A stretch of 64,000 nt of DNA from assembly GCF_016458275.1 (NCBI RefSeq), contig NZ_JAEMHM010000024.1:37402-101401 (forward strand), written 5' to 3'. This stretch comes from Geomesophilobacter sediminis. GTDB taxonomy: Bacteria > Desulfobacterota > Desulfuromonadia > Geobacterales > Geobacteraceae. The translations under genes were made by a program, and so were the position numbers. Shown here in pieces: positions 24,325 through 32,386 of the stretch (positions are counted from its first letter, which is position 1; each line of letters opens with the position of its first letter). The notes beneath the pieces were generated by a model. The model searched no databases, was not told where the DNA came from, and saw only the letters and a list, made by a program, of their open reading frames with translations.

Positions 24325-24666
24325 ATGGATTGTCTTTTCTGCAAGATGGAAAGGGGCGAGATCCCGGTGAAGAAGGTCTACGAAGACGAACTCGTCTTCG
24401 CCATCGAGGACATCAATCCCCAGGCGCCGACCCACATCCTGGTCATCCCCAGAAAGCACCTGGTGAATTCCCTGGATCTCACCCCGGAGGACGACCTGCT
24501 CATGGGCGCCGTCTACCGCGCTGCCGCAACGCTGGCCCGGGAGCGCGGCATCGCCGAAGGGGGCTTTAGGATCGTGAACAACAACAACGCCAATGCCGGC
24601 CAATCGGTGTGGCACATCCATTTTCATCTGCTCGGCGGCAGACATTTTGCCTGGCCTCCGGGTTGA
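24325..24666 (+). CDS. HIT family nucleotide-binding protein
   Basis: 113 residues, the typical HINT size. DCLFCKMERGEIPVKKVYED at the N-terminus and the histidine triad WHIHFHLLGGR at the C-terminus identify a HIT protein that hydrolyses purine nucleoside phosphoramidates or related adducts. ACGGAGG precedes the ATG. Upstream, 24181-24324 holds degenerate CGTTCCC palindromes but no gene. Confidence 0.95.
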   Translation: MDCLFCKMERGEIPVKKVYEDELVFAIEDINPQAPTHILVIPRKHLVNSLDLTPEDDLLMGAVYRAAATLARERGIAEGGFRIVNNNNANAGQSVWHIHFHLLGGRHFAWPPG

Positions 24667-24691
24667 CACCTGTCGGCGCGGTCGCTAACAT
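24663..24691 (+). promoter_or_regulatory. Predicted sigma-70 promoter of the DUF4124 gene
   Basis: TTGACA (24663-24668), 17-base spacer and TAACAT (24686-24691) match consensus well. The -35 overlaps the HIT gene stop codon. Confidence 0.6.
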
Positions 24692-24711
24692 AGCACTTCG
24701 CGAGGTGAGAT

Positions 24712-25221
24712 ATGAAAAAACTCCTGTTGATTCCGCTACTTCTTCTTCCGGCCACCGTTTATGCCACGACCTACGAATGGGTCGACAGCAAGGGAACGGT
24801 GAATTTCACCGAAGACCTCGGCAAGGTCCCCAAGAAATACCGGAAAAAGGTGCGGGTCATCGGTGACGAGACCGGTGCGCCGCAGATTACCGAGACTACC
24901 GAATCCACCGGCAAGGGAGCGCCCGTCACCAAGGCCTCCGAGCGGCAGCCGGAGAGGAAAACGCTGTACGGCGGCAAGGACGAAAAGACCTGGCGTGCCG
25001 ACTTCGCCCAGGCCAGGGGCGAGCTGAAGGTTGCCGAGCAGGATGTCCGCGAGATTGGGACCCGGATGAAGGACATCTCCAAGATGAGCCGGACCGAGTA
25101 CCTGACCCTGCAGAACTCCTTGAGACAGGACGAAGCCCGGATGCAGGGGAAGCGCAAAAGGCTGGACGAGCTGACCGCCGAGGCCGATGCGGCCGGGGTG
25201 CCGGCGGACTTCAGGCAGTAA
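24712..25221 (+). CDS. DUF4124 domain protein, periplasmic
   Basis: 169 residues with a Sec signal (KKLLLIPLLLLPATVYA) followed by the DUF4124 pattern TYEWVDSKGTVNFTEDLGKVPKKY. The second half (about 95-160) is charged and helical, likely a coiled coil (REIGTRMKDISKMSRTEY). DUF4124 proteins are small exported proteins of unknown role. AGGTGAG precedes the ATG; own promoter and terminator make it monocistronic. Confidence 0.85.
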   Translation: MKKLLLIPLLLLPATVYATTYEWVDSKGTVNFTEDLGKVPKKYRKKVRVIGDETGAPQITETTESTGKGAPVTKASERQPERKTLYGGKDEKTWRADFAQARGELKVAEQDVREIGTRMKDISKMSRTEYLTLQNSLRQDEARMQGKRKRLDELTAEADAAGVPADFRQ

Positions 25222-25252
25222 AAGGCTTTTCGTAGAAAACTCGTAACTGGAA

Positions 25253-25295
25253 CGAGACGGCCCGTGGAAGGAATTCCACGGGCCGTCTCGATTTA
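25253..25295 (+). terminator. Terminator after the DUF4124 gene
   Basis: CGAGACGGCCCGTGGAA and TTCCACGGGCCGTCTCG form a perfect 17-bp stem with a 4-base loop followed by ATTTATT. Confidence 0.88.
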
Positions 25296-25310
25296 TTCAC
25301 TATCGGTCTA

Positions 25311-25352
25311 AACCCCATCCTCACCCTGTCCCTCCGCTTGAAGGGGAGGGGC
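25311..25352. repeat. Palindromic repeat, family C
   Basis: AACCCCATCCTCACCCTG...CTTGAAGGGGAGGGG. Same unit as at 24138 and inside tilS. Confidence 0.85.
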
Positions 25353-25435
25353 CGTTGGGGGAGCGATTTAGCCGGTGCCAGTTTGATCAGCTCATCTTCT
25401 TTGTGTCTCCTGTTCACTGTCTCCTTTCCACTGAA

Positions 25436-25464
25436 TTGACACCCCTGGCGTTTGCTGCTAGGTT
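25436..25464 (+). promoter_or_regulatory. Predicted sigma-70 promoter of lgt
   Basis: TTGACA (25436-25441), 17-base spacer, TAGGTT (25459-25464) with TGC giving an extended -10. The start codon of lgt is 30 bases downstream. Confidence 0.55.
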
Positions 25465-25493
25465 AGGTGATCCTTTTTCCGGAGCGTGTCCGC

Positions 25494-26279
25494 ATGACCT
25501 ATCCTCAGATCAACCCCGTCTTCCTTAAGCTGGGGCCCCTCGAATTCCGCTGGTACGGCCTGATGTATATCCTCGGCTTTATCTCTGCCTATTTCATCAT
25601 CCTTTCCGGCGTACGGCGCAAGGGGATCAAACTCAGCAAGGACGACGTGGCGGACCTGGTCTTCATCGAGGCGCTCGGCGTCATCCTCGGCGGCAGGCTC
25701 GGCTACATCCTCTTCTACAACTTCGATTACTACATCGCCCATCCCGGGAAACTCTTCGCGGTCTGGGAGGGGGGGATGTCGTTTCACGGCGGCCTCACCG
25801 GGGTGATCATCGCCGGCCTTTACTACATCCGGAAACACCAGATCCGCTTCTACCAGATCGCCGACGTCGGCTTCGTCGCCGGGCCGGTCGGCCTTTTCCT
25901 GGGGCGGATCGGCAATTTCATCAACGGCGAGCTCTACGGCCGGGTGACCGACGTCCCCTGGGGGATGGTGTTCCCGAACGGAGGCCCGCTGCCGCGCCAT
26001 CCTTCCCAGCTCTACGAAGCGTTTCTGGAAGGGCCGGTGATGTTCCTGGTGCTTTTCACCATCTCGCGCACCGTGAAGCGGGAAGGGGTGGTGTTCTGGG
26101 CCTTCATCGCCTGTTATGGGTTATTCCGTTTTCTGGTGGAGTTCGTGCGCGAGCCGGATGCGCAGCTCGGCTATCTGTGGGACGGGCTTTCCATGGGGCA
26201 GCTTTTGAGCCTCCCCATGTTCGTGCTCGGATTGGGAATGGTGCTGTATCGGCTGAAGCGGGGGGAGGAGCCTAGATAA
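25494..26279 (+). CDS. lgt: Prolipoprotein diacylglyceryl transferase
   Basis: 261 residues, integral membrane, with seven hydrophobic segments. The Lgt signature GRIGNFINGELYGR is present, together with YGLMYILGF near the N-terminus and HPSQLYEAFLEG. It transfers diacylglycerol from phosphatidylglycerol to the lipobox cysteine of prolipoproteins, for example those predicted at 32387 and 34129. ATG at 25494 follows GGAG; a GTG at 25467 is less likely. The end overlaps the convergent RsbW-like gene by 8 bases. Confidence 0.96.
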   Translation: MTYPQINPVFLKLGPLEFRWYGLMYILGFISAYFIILSGVRRKGIKLSKDDVADLVFIEALGVILGGRLGYILFYNFDYYIAHPGKLFAVWEGGMSFHGGLTGVIIAGLYYIRKHQIRFYQIADVGFVAGPVGLFLGRIGNFINGELYGRVTDVPWGMVFPNGGPLPRHPSQLYEAFLEGPVMFLVLFTISRTVKREGVVFWAFIACYGLFRFLVEFVREPDAQLGYLWDGLSMGQLLSLPMFVLGLGMVLYRLKRGEEPR

Positions 26280-26697
26280 GCTTCTTCTTCATTTCCAGGA
26301 CGTTCTCCCGATGGCTTTTCCAGTAGCAGACGGAGTCCATGAGGGAGCGGATCAGGAAGATGCCGCGGCCGCGGTCTTCCAACTCGTCGAAATTGGGGGG
26401 CGGGATCTCGTTGATGTCGAAGCCCTGGCCGTCGTCGTAGACCCGGATGGTCATCTCGTCGGAGATGATGGAGATGACGATCCGGACCAGCTTTTCCGGC
26501 TCATTGGGCCCGGCGTGCTTGATGGCATTCACCATCGCCTCGGTGAGGACGAGATTCAAGTGGTAGGCGAGGGTGTCGCGGTCGCCGCCGTAACGGTCCA
26601 GCTCCCGCGCAATGTCCTCGCCGATCTTGCCGATGAGGCTCAGGTACCGGGTCTTGTTCGGAACCTTGATGTCGAACTCGATCGAGTTTCCAGCCAT
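26272..26697 (-). CDS. RsbW-like anti-sigma factor / serine kinase (HATPase_c_2)
   Basis: 141 residues forming one GHKL ATPase domain: N-box LTEAMVNAIKHAG (about 50-62), G1-box YDDGQGFD (about 90-97) and GRGIFLIRSLMD (G2 box). No HisKA domain exists, so it is of the RsbW/SpoIIAB type, which phosphorylates a STAS antagonist on serine and binds a sigma factor or other target. The STAS partner is encoded 12 bases upstream and a PP2C phosphatase follows further upstream, completing a partner-switching set. No sigma factor gene is adjacent. Confidence 0.92.
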   Translation of the reverse strand: MAGNSIEFDIKVPNKTRYLSLIGKIGEDIARELDRYGGDRDTLAYHLNLVLTEAMVNAIKHAGPNEPEKLVRIVISIISDEMTIRVYDDGQGFDINEIPPPNFDELEDRGRGIFLIRSLMDSVCYWKSHRENVLEMKKKLI

Positions 26698-26709
26698 CGA
26701 GCGCCTCGC

Positions 26710-27048
26710 TTACTGAAAGTTGTCGATCGCTTCGGAGGTCGACGGAAAGATCTCGAACACCCGGTGCAGTCTGGTCAGCTCGAACATGGACTTGACCTGG
26801 GACTGCAGCGAAGAGAGCTTCAGGTTTCCCTGATGCGAGATGGCATTCTTGAATCCGGAGACCAGCGCACCGAGTCCCGAACTGTCAATGAACCGGACGT
26901 CCCTCAGGTCGACCAGCACATTTTTCTTTCCATCTTCGAAAAGTTTCTGCACCGCGCTCTTTAATTCGGAAGAGTTGTGTGCGTCGAGACGCTCCTCCTT
27001 GACATAGATGATGACGACGTCGTTTCTGGTTTCATTCTGAAGGTTCAT
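26710..27048 (-). CDS. STAS domain anti-sigma factor antagonist
   Basis: 112 residues, a single STAS domain with VRFIDSSGLGALVS; Ser56 aligns with the phosphorylated Ser58 of SpoIIAA. In the dephosphorylated state such proteins capture the anti-sigma kinase. AAGGAGACGGCT precedes the ATG. It sits between the phosphatase gene (85 bases upstream) and the kinase gene. Confidence 0.93.
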   Translation of the reverse strand: MNLQNETRNDVVIIYVKEERLDAHNSSELKSAVQKLFEDGKKNVLVDLRDVRFIDSSGLGALVSGFKNAISHQGNLKLSSLQSQVKSMFELTRLHRVFEIFPSTSEAIDNFQ

Positions 27049-27133
27049 AGCCGTCTCCTTTATAATTAAAAAGATGCGCTACCAGTATTGTGCATGAAGT
27101 AGTCGCTATTATCAACCTTTAACCCAAATCGTC

Positions 27134-30100
27134 TCACCCCGATTTGGCCACCTTCATGACTATCATGGAAACATCGTCCTGTAAAGGACCGCCGGAAAAG
27201 GCGTTAACTTCGGACAGGACCCGATCCACAATCTCCTGAGGCTCCCGGTCAACCATGCCGGAGAGCAGGGCGCTCAGCCTCGGGATCCCGAAAAGCTCGC
27301 CGGATTTCTCCTCCGCCTCGATGATGCCGTCGGTGTAGATGAACACCAGGTCTCCCGGCTCCAACGTCATCCGCTTCTCCTCAAACACCACCTCGTGTTC
27401 GATCCCCAGAATCAGACCCTCCGCATCCAGCTCCTGCATCCTCCCTTTCCTGAAGAGGATGGGACGGGTGTGCCCGGCGTTGGCATAGCTCAGGATCCGG
27501 GTTTCCGGATGATAATGGCAACAGAACATGGTGATGAAGAGCTCGGCCCGGTTCAGGTCGTCGTAGAGGAACTGGTTCAGCAGGGCGAGGGTGTCCGCCG
27601 GCGACTTGGTTTTTCCCGACTGCACCTGGGCGCGCAGCACGCTGCGGGTCTCTACCATGATCAGCGCGGCCCCGACGCTGTGCCCGGAGACGTCCGCGAT
27701 CACCAAGTCCAGCGCCCCGCTTGAGGCGGGGAAGAAATCGTAGTAATCCCCCCCGACGTGGGTGGCCGGGACGCAGCGGCAGGCAAGCCTCACTCCCGGG
27801 ACGTCCGGCGGCGCCTCCGGGAGCAGGGAGAGCTGGATCTGCTTGGCGAGCTCCAGCTCGCGGGTCACCCGGGCGTTTTGCAACAGTGCTTCTTCCTTCT
27901 GGCGCCGCTCGCGCTCCCGGGCATCGCGCTCCGCCACGATCCGCACCGCCTGGGCGAGCTGCCCGGCGAGGCTTTCCAGAAGTTCCACGAACTGCTCGGT
28001 GAAAAGCCCCACCAGGGAACGGGAGAAGACCGAGAGGATGCCGACCGGGGGGATCCCCTCGCTGGCGATCGGGATGTGGGCAAAGGACTTGATCCCCTCC
28101 CGGTCCAGGATCTCGCGCGAGGTCGGCTTGGTGATGAAGGAGGCGTCGTTGACGATCTCGCTCCGCTTCCCCAAAAAGGCCTCGCCGACGTGGGTGTCGA
28201 TCTCCAGGAGCCGGTCCTCGGTGGTGATGCGGGTCGCCGTCTCCCCCTTGTAGGCACGCACCTTGAGCACCCCGTCGTCGTTTAAGAGCCGGATCACGCA
28301 GAGGTCGAGCTTGAATTCCCTCAGGAGCAGGGCCAGCAGGTCGTCCATGATGATGTCGAGCTCAAGCGAGCGGTTCATGATCTCCGAGGCGCGCAGCCGC
28401 ACGAAAAGCGCCTCGCGGCTCTGGTCGCGCGAGGTGCGGACCGTCGAGAAGATGTCGTACACCGATTCCATCTTGGACCCCAGGTCGGAGAGGTAGCTCT
28501 CCACCACCGCCCCCGCCGCGGCCCCCCCAAGCGAAGCGGCCAGGGTCTTCTCCACGAAGCGCTTCAGGTTGGGCAGCTCGAACTCGGAGACCCCGCCCTG
28601 GCTGTCGATCTCCTTTTCCCCCAGGTAATCCGCAATCGCCGCGTGCGCCGGGGTCTCGCCGATGAACTTCGACATCAGGTTCACAAACTGCATGATGGTG
28701 ACCGGCTTGGAAAGACGCTTGGTCTCGAAATGAAGCGGCTGGTCGTGAGTGGGGGCGAACACCCGCACGAAGCGCTCCACCTGTTCCTTTTCCTTTTCGC
28801 TCTGCCCGAAGACGATGGAAAGTCCCAGGTAGGCGGTGAGGTTCAGGAACATGCTCCAAAAAAGGGTGTGGGTGAGCGGGTCCAGGCCGGAGAGACCGAA
28901 CAGGGCGTTCGGTTTCAGGAAGGTGAGGTGGAACGGACCGTAGAGGAGGATTTCCGATTCCCACCAGCCGGCGTGCACCAGGGAGGGGAGGAGCAGCGTG
29001 TAGAACCAGACGGCAAATCCCAGGGTGAGCCCGGTGATGGCGCCGATCTTGTTGCCGCGCGGCCAGTAGAGCCCCCCCAGAAGCGCCGGCGCGAAGAGCG
29101 AGGCCGCGGAAAAGGAGATCAGCCCCATGTTGGCCAGCATGAAGCTCTCGCCCACGGTGGACTGGTAGAAGTAGCCCAAAAGGACCACCATGAAGATGCC
29201 GCCCCGCTTCAGGTTGATGAGCAGGGCCGGGAAGAAGCTGCGCGGCTTGAACCGGATCACGATCGGGGTCACCACGTGGTTTAAGACCATGGTCGCCACC
29301 GCGACCGACTCCACCATCACCATCCCCGCCGAAGCGGAAAGCCCTCCGAGGAAGGCCACCAGGGCGAGCCAAGGATGCCCGGCCTCGAGCGGGATGGTGA
29401 GCACGAAGTAGTCGGAGCCGGCGCTTTTCCCGGTATAGAGGAGCCCCCCCAGGGCGATCGGCATCACGAAGAAGTTGATCGCGAAGAGGTAGGCCGGGAA
29501 CTGCCAGGAGGCGGAGTTGACGTGGTTTTCGTCGGCGTTTTCCAGCACCATCACCTGGAACTGGCGCGGCAGGAGCATGATCGCGCACATGGAAAGGGTG
29601 AGCATGGTGAACATGGTGCCGTAGTTGGTTCCGTCGGAGCCCAAGGTGGTGAGCCGGTGCAAAAGGAGGGGATCTTTTTGTTGCAGCCGGGTGAAGATGT
29701 CGCCTACCCCGTCGAAGATCCCGTAGGTCACGAAGAAGCCGACCGTGATCAGTGCGGCGAGCTTCACCACCGATTCCACCGCGATCGCCGCCAAAAGACC
29801 CTCGTGGCGTTCGGCGGAGATCAGGTGCCGCGCCCCGAACAGCATCGCGAAGACCCCCAGCAGCAGCGCCGAGTAGAGCCCCGGGTGGGGAAGGGGTAGC
29901 AGGATCTGGTCCATGAGCCCCACGTGGAAGTCGCGGTAGCCGGTGATGATGGTGAACGAGGTGGAGACCGCCCGCAGTTGCAGGGCGATGTACGGCATGA
30001 TCCCGATGACCGTGATCAGGGTGATCAGCCCCCCGAGCCATTGGGAGCGTCCGTAGCGGGAGCTGATGAAGTCGGCGATGGAGGTGATGTTGTTTTCTTT

Positions 30101-30382
30101 CGAGATGCGGACCATCTTGCGCAGCAAAAACCACCAGGAAAACGCGGTGAGGGTGGGGCCCAGGTAGATGGGGAGGAAGTCGAGGCCGGTGGTCGCGGCC
30201 TTGCCGACCCCGCCGTAGAAGGTCCAGGAGGTGGCATAGACGGCGATGGAGAGGGAATAGATGCCGGCGCCGCGGGTGATGCTGCGCCCCTCCCGCTGGC
30301 GCACCGTGGCATAGTAGGCGACCAGGAACAACAGGGCGACGTAGAGGAGGGCGGTTCCCCAGACGAGGTCGACGCTCAGCAT
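27134..30382 (-). CDS. Sodium/solute symporter domain fused to GAF and SpoIIE/PP2C phosphatase
   Basis: 1082 residues. Residues 1-530 are a SLC5/SSS-type symporter with about 13 membrane segments (LVAYYATVRQREGRS, YATSWTFYGGVGKAATTG, ISSRYGRSQWLGG), as in CbrA-type sensor kinases. About 556-635 resembles the STAC linker (VEKTLAASLGGAAAGAVV), 665-815 is a GAF domain, 815-850 a coiled coil, and 850-1080 a PP2C/SpoIIE phosphatase with metal ligands Asp879 (GGDYYD), Asp897 (ADVSGH), Asp1018 (YTDG) and Asp1069/1070 (LQDDVS). It probably senses or transports a solute and dephosphorylates the STAS protein encoded next. The ATG overlaps the stop of the small upstream gene; the frame upstream of 30382 is the shadow of other genes. 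Confidence 0.92.
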   Translation of the reverse strand: MLSVDLVWGTALLYVALLFLVAYYATVRQREGRSITRGAGIYSLSIAVYATSWTFYGGVGKAATTGLDFLPIYLGPTLTAFSWWFLLRKMVRISKENNITSIADFISSRYGRSQWLGGLITLITVIGIMPYIALQLRAVSTSFTIITGYRDFHVGLMDQILLPLPHPGLYSALLLGVFAMLFGARHLISAERHEGLLAAIAVESVVKLAALITVGFFVTYGIFDGVGDIFTRLQQKDPLLLHRLTTLGSDGTNYGTMFTMLTLSMCAIMLLPRQFQVMVLENADENHVNSASWQFPAYLFAINFFVMPIALGGLLYTGKSAGSDYFVLTIPLEAGHPWLALVAFLGGLSASAGMVMVESVAVATMVLNHVVTPIVIRFKPRSFFPALLINLKRGGIFMVVLLGYFYQSTVGESFMLANMGLISFSAASLFAPALLGGLYWPRGNKIGAITGLTLGFAVWFYTLLLPSLVHAGWWESEILLYGPFHLTFLKPNALFGLSGLDPLTHTLFWSMFLNLTAYLGLSIVFGQSEKEKEQVERFVRVFAPTHDQPLHFETKRLSKPVTIMQFVNLMSKFIGETPAHAAIADYLGEKEIDSQGGVSEFELPNLKRFVEKTLAASLGGAAAGAVVESYLSDLGSKMESVYDIFSTVRTSRDQSREALFVRLRASEIMNRSLELDIIMDDLLALLLREFKLDLCVIRLLNDDGVLKVRAYKGETATRITTEDRLLEIDTHVGEAFLGKRSEIVNDASFITKPTSREILDREGIKSFAHIPIASEGIPPVGILSVFSRSLVGLFTEQFVELLESLAGQLAQAVRIVAERDARERERRQKEEALLQNARVTRELELAKQIQLSLLPEAPPDVPGVRLACRCVPATHVGGDYYDFFPASSGALDLVIADVSGHSVGAALIMVETRSVLRAQVQSGKTKSPADTLALLNQFLYDDLNRAELFITMFCCHYHPETRILSYANAGHTRPILFRKGRMQELDAEGLILGIEHEVVFEEKRMTLEPGDLVFIYTDGIIEAEEKSGELFGIPRLSALLSGMVDREPQEIVDRVLSEVNAFSGGPLQDDVSMIVMKVAKSG

Positions 30383-30633
30383 CAGTGACGGTCCTCGTCG
30401 TCGCTTCGGTGGGCAATGCTGCGTGCAAAAAGATAGGCGATGGTGATGGAAATCACCCAACCCAGGGTGAGATAGAGGTAGAGAAGCGGGATGTCCAGGA
30501 CCAGGACCGGCTTGTTGAAGATGCTCAGAAACGGGTAGTTCATCATGATGAAGCCGAGCACGAAAAGGATCACCCAGGTGTCCTTGAGGCGCAGCTGGCG
30601 TTTGATATGTTCCCGCAGTTGCCGTCGTATCAT
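30382..30633 (-). CDS. Small membrane protein preceding the symporter-phosphatase gene
   Basis: 83 residues with two hydrophobic segments (about 18-38 and 46-68) between basic and acidic ends (RRQLREHIKRQLRLKDTW; HRSDDEDRH). It overlaps both neighbours (ATGA with the upstream gene, TGATG with the downstream gene), so its translation is coupled to the symporter domain. Small membrane proteins of this size accompany several SSS transporters, and Pseudomonas cbrA is also preceded by a small gene, cbrX. A subunit or regulatory role is inference. Confidence 0.75.
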   Translation of the reverse strand: MIRRQLREHIKRQLRLKDTWVILFVLGFIMMNYPFLSIFNKPVLVLDIPLLYLYLTLGWVISITIAYLFARSIAHRSDDEDRH

Positions 30634-32180
30634 GGCAGCAGCCCCATTTTCCTGAGCGCGGCATCCACCACCTGGCGGACCGGCAGCGCCCCGTCGACGG
30701 CAATCGCTTCGCCGGTTTCCGGCGCTTCGTATTCAGCCTGCTGCGCCGCGAAGAGCTCCCATCGACCGTCGGAGACCTCGTCGGGGTTGCCTTCCCGGGC
30801 GAGAAGCCGCTGGCGCACCGTCTCGGTGTCGCAGGTGAGTTCCACCACGACGCAGCGCGCCCCGTGCCGCTTTGCCAGTTCGGCGAAGGTGTGCCGGTCG
30901 CTTTTGCGGCGGAAGGTCGAGTCTACCACAACGGAACGCCCTTGGGCGAGAGCCTGCTCCGCCCGGCTGAGGAGTTCCCGGTAGGTGGCCCGGTTGCACT
31001 CCGGCGTGTAGATGCCGCCGTCGTAGGCCTCGGGGGCGCGCCTCGGGGTAAAGAGCTCCTTGCGGACGACGTCGCCCCGGTAGAGCGCGCAGCCAAGCTC
31101 AAAGGCCAGCTCGGCCGCAAAGGTGCTCTTGCCGCTCCCCATGAGTCCGCAGGTCAAGACCAGGGTGGGGGAGAGGGCGCTGCGCAGGGCATACCCCCGG
31201 CAGAGACGGAAATAACGCTCGGCCCGGGAGCGCGCTTCTTCCCGCTGCGCCTGCGGCACCTGGGGGTCGCCGGCCTCCAGGCTCTCCACCTTGCCCCGCA
31301 CGAAGGCACGGTAGGCGCGGTAGAAGTCGAGGAGCCGGGGCGGCACGTCGTCGCCGGTCACCGTGCGGTAGGTGGCGAGAAAGGGGGCCCCGAGCTCGGC
31401 GCGGCCGGAGAACTCCAGGTCCATCAGGAGAAAGGCGGTGTCGGCGGCGGTGTCGCTGTAGCGAAAACGCTCGTTGAACTCGATGCAGTCGAAGATGTAG
31501 ACCCGTTCGGCGAGGCAGATGTTGGCGCTGTGGACGTCGCCGTCGCATTCGCGGACGAACCCTTTCTGCAGGCGGTCCTGGATCAGGGCGCCGCTTTCGT
31601 GCAGGAACCGGTCCACGTAACCGCGCACCACGGCGAGGTCGCCTTGCGGCAGCGTGGTGCCGACGAAGGGGGCCGCCTCGCGGAAGTTCTCTTCCCAGTT
31701 GCGGGTGACCGCGGCGACGGTCCCGCAGGCATCGATTTCCGGCCCGCGGCGCGCTTCCAGATGGAACGCGCCGAGGGTGCGGGCGATCGCCTCCAGGTCC
31801 GCCGCGCCCACCGCACCTTCTTCCAGAAGGCGCGCCAGCATCCGCTCCTCCGGAAGCCGCTTCATCTTGACCGCATAGTCGATCACCGCGCCGCTGCCGT
31901 GGAAGGCGCCCCCCTCCGGGGCCTGCCTCAGTTCGACGACGCCGAGGTAAAGCTCAGGAGAAAGGCGGCTGTTGAGTCTGACTTCCTCCTCACAGTAGAA
32001 GCGGCGTCGGTCCACGGTGGAAAAGTTGAGAAAGCCGAAATTAACGGGCTTTTTGACTTTGTAAACGAAGCTGTCGGTCAGGAACAGATATGACACATGG
32101 GTTTGACGCAGGACGACGGACCCGGTCGACTCCAGGTAAGCGGCGGGTTTTAAGAGTGCCTTGATAAGCTCGGGCGTCAT
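30630..32180 (-). CDS. Bifunctional aminoglycoside-phosphotransferase-like / P-loop kinase protein
   Basis: 516 residues. The first part (about 1-320) resembles an APH-type kinase: KVKKPVNFGFLNFSTVDRRRFYCEEEVRLNSRLSPELYLGV near the N-terminus and a Brenner-like catalytic segment CDGDVHSANICL followed by IFDCIEF. The second part (about 340-516) is a small P-loop kinase with GLMGSGKST and a lid region with DSTFRRKSDRH. Genes of this fused type are widespread and uncharacterised; despite the name, drug resistance is not implied. It is first in the minus-strand operon with the signalling genes. Confidence 0.85.
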   Translation of the reverse strand: MTPELIKALLKPAAYLESTGSVVLRQTHVSYLFLTDSFVYKVKKPVNFGFLNFSTVDRRRFYCEEEVRLNSRLSPELYLGVVELRQAPEGGAFHGSGAVIDYAVKMKRLPEERMLARLLEEGAVGAADLEAIARTLGAFHLEARRGPEIDACGTVAAVTRNWEENFREAAPFVGTTLPQGDLAVVRGYVDRFLHESGALIQDRLQKGFVRECDGDVHSANICLAERVYIFDCIEFNERFRYSDTAADTAFLLMDLEFSGRAELGAPFLATYRTVTGDDVPPRLLDFYRAYRAFVRGKVESLEAGDPQVPQAQREEARSRAERYFRLCRGYALRSALSPTLVLTCGLMGSGKSTFAAELAFELGCALYRGDVVRKELFTPRRAPEAYDGGIYTPECNRATYRELLSRAEQALAQGRSVVVDSTFRRKSDRHTFAELAKRHGARCVVVELTCDTETVRQRLLAREGNPDEVSDGRWELFAAQQAEYEAPETGEAIAVDGALPVRQVVDAALRKMGLLP

Positions 32181-32213
32181 AGCGTACCTTTAAGCTGACG
32201 ATATCACTTGAGA

Positions 32214-32241
32214 ATACTATCATAGCCCAATTGCGGTGCAA
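32214..32241 (-). promoter_or_regulatory. Predicted sigma-70 promoter of the minus-strand signalling operon
   Basis: On the minus strand TTGCAC, a 16-base spacer and TAGTAT, preceded by TGA (extended -10). The first gene starts about 34 bases downstream. It is back-to-back with the plus-strand promoter at 32265. Confidence 0.42.
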
Positions 32242-32264
32242 CAGCCATAGCGGATAAATGTTGT

Positions 32265-32293
32265 TTGACGCTGTAACCTATTTATGCTAGCTT
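32265..32293 (+). promoter_or_regulatory. Predicted sigma-70 promoter of the TPR lipoprotein operon
   Basis: TTGACG (32265-32270), 17-base spacer and TAGCTT (32288-32293) with TGC immediately before (extended -10). Confidence 0.55.
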
Positions 32294-32305
32294 TTCTGCT
32301 GTCCA

Positions 32306-32356
32306 AATCGCGTCATCTCGCGGGATATAACACCCTCGCGATGTCGCGATTTTTTA
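32306..32356 (+). terminator. Leader hairpin with T-run, possible attenuator
   Basis: AATCGCGTCATCTCGCGGG and CCCTCGCGATGTCGCGATT form an imperfect hairpin immediately followed by TTTTT. It starts only about 12 bases after the predicted transcription start and ends 30 bases before the TPR gene, so it would stop most transcripts from the promoter at 32265 unless relieved. Confidence 0.6.
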
Positions 32357-32386
32357 GGCTTTGCCGCCGCTAGTTAAGGAATGTAA

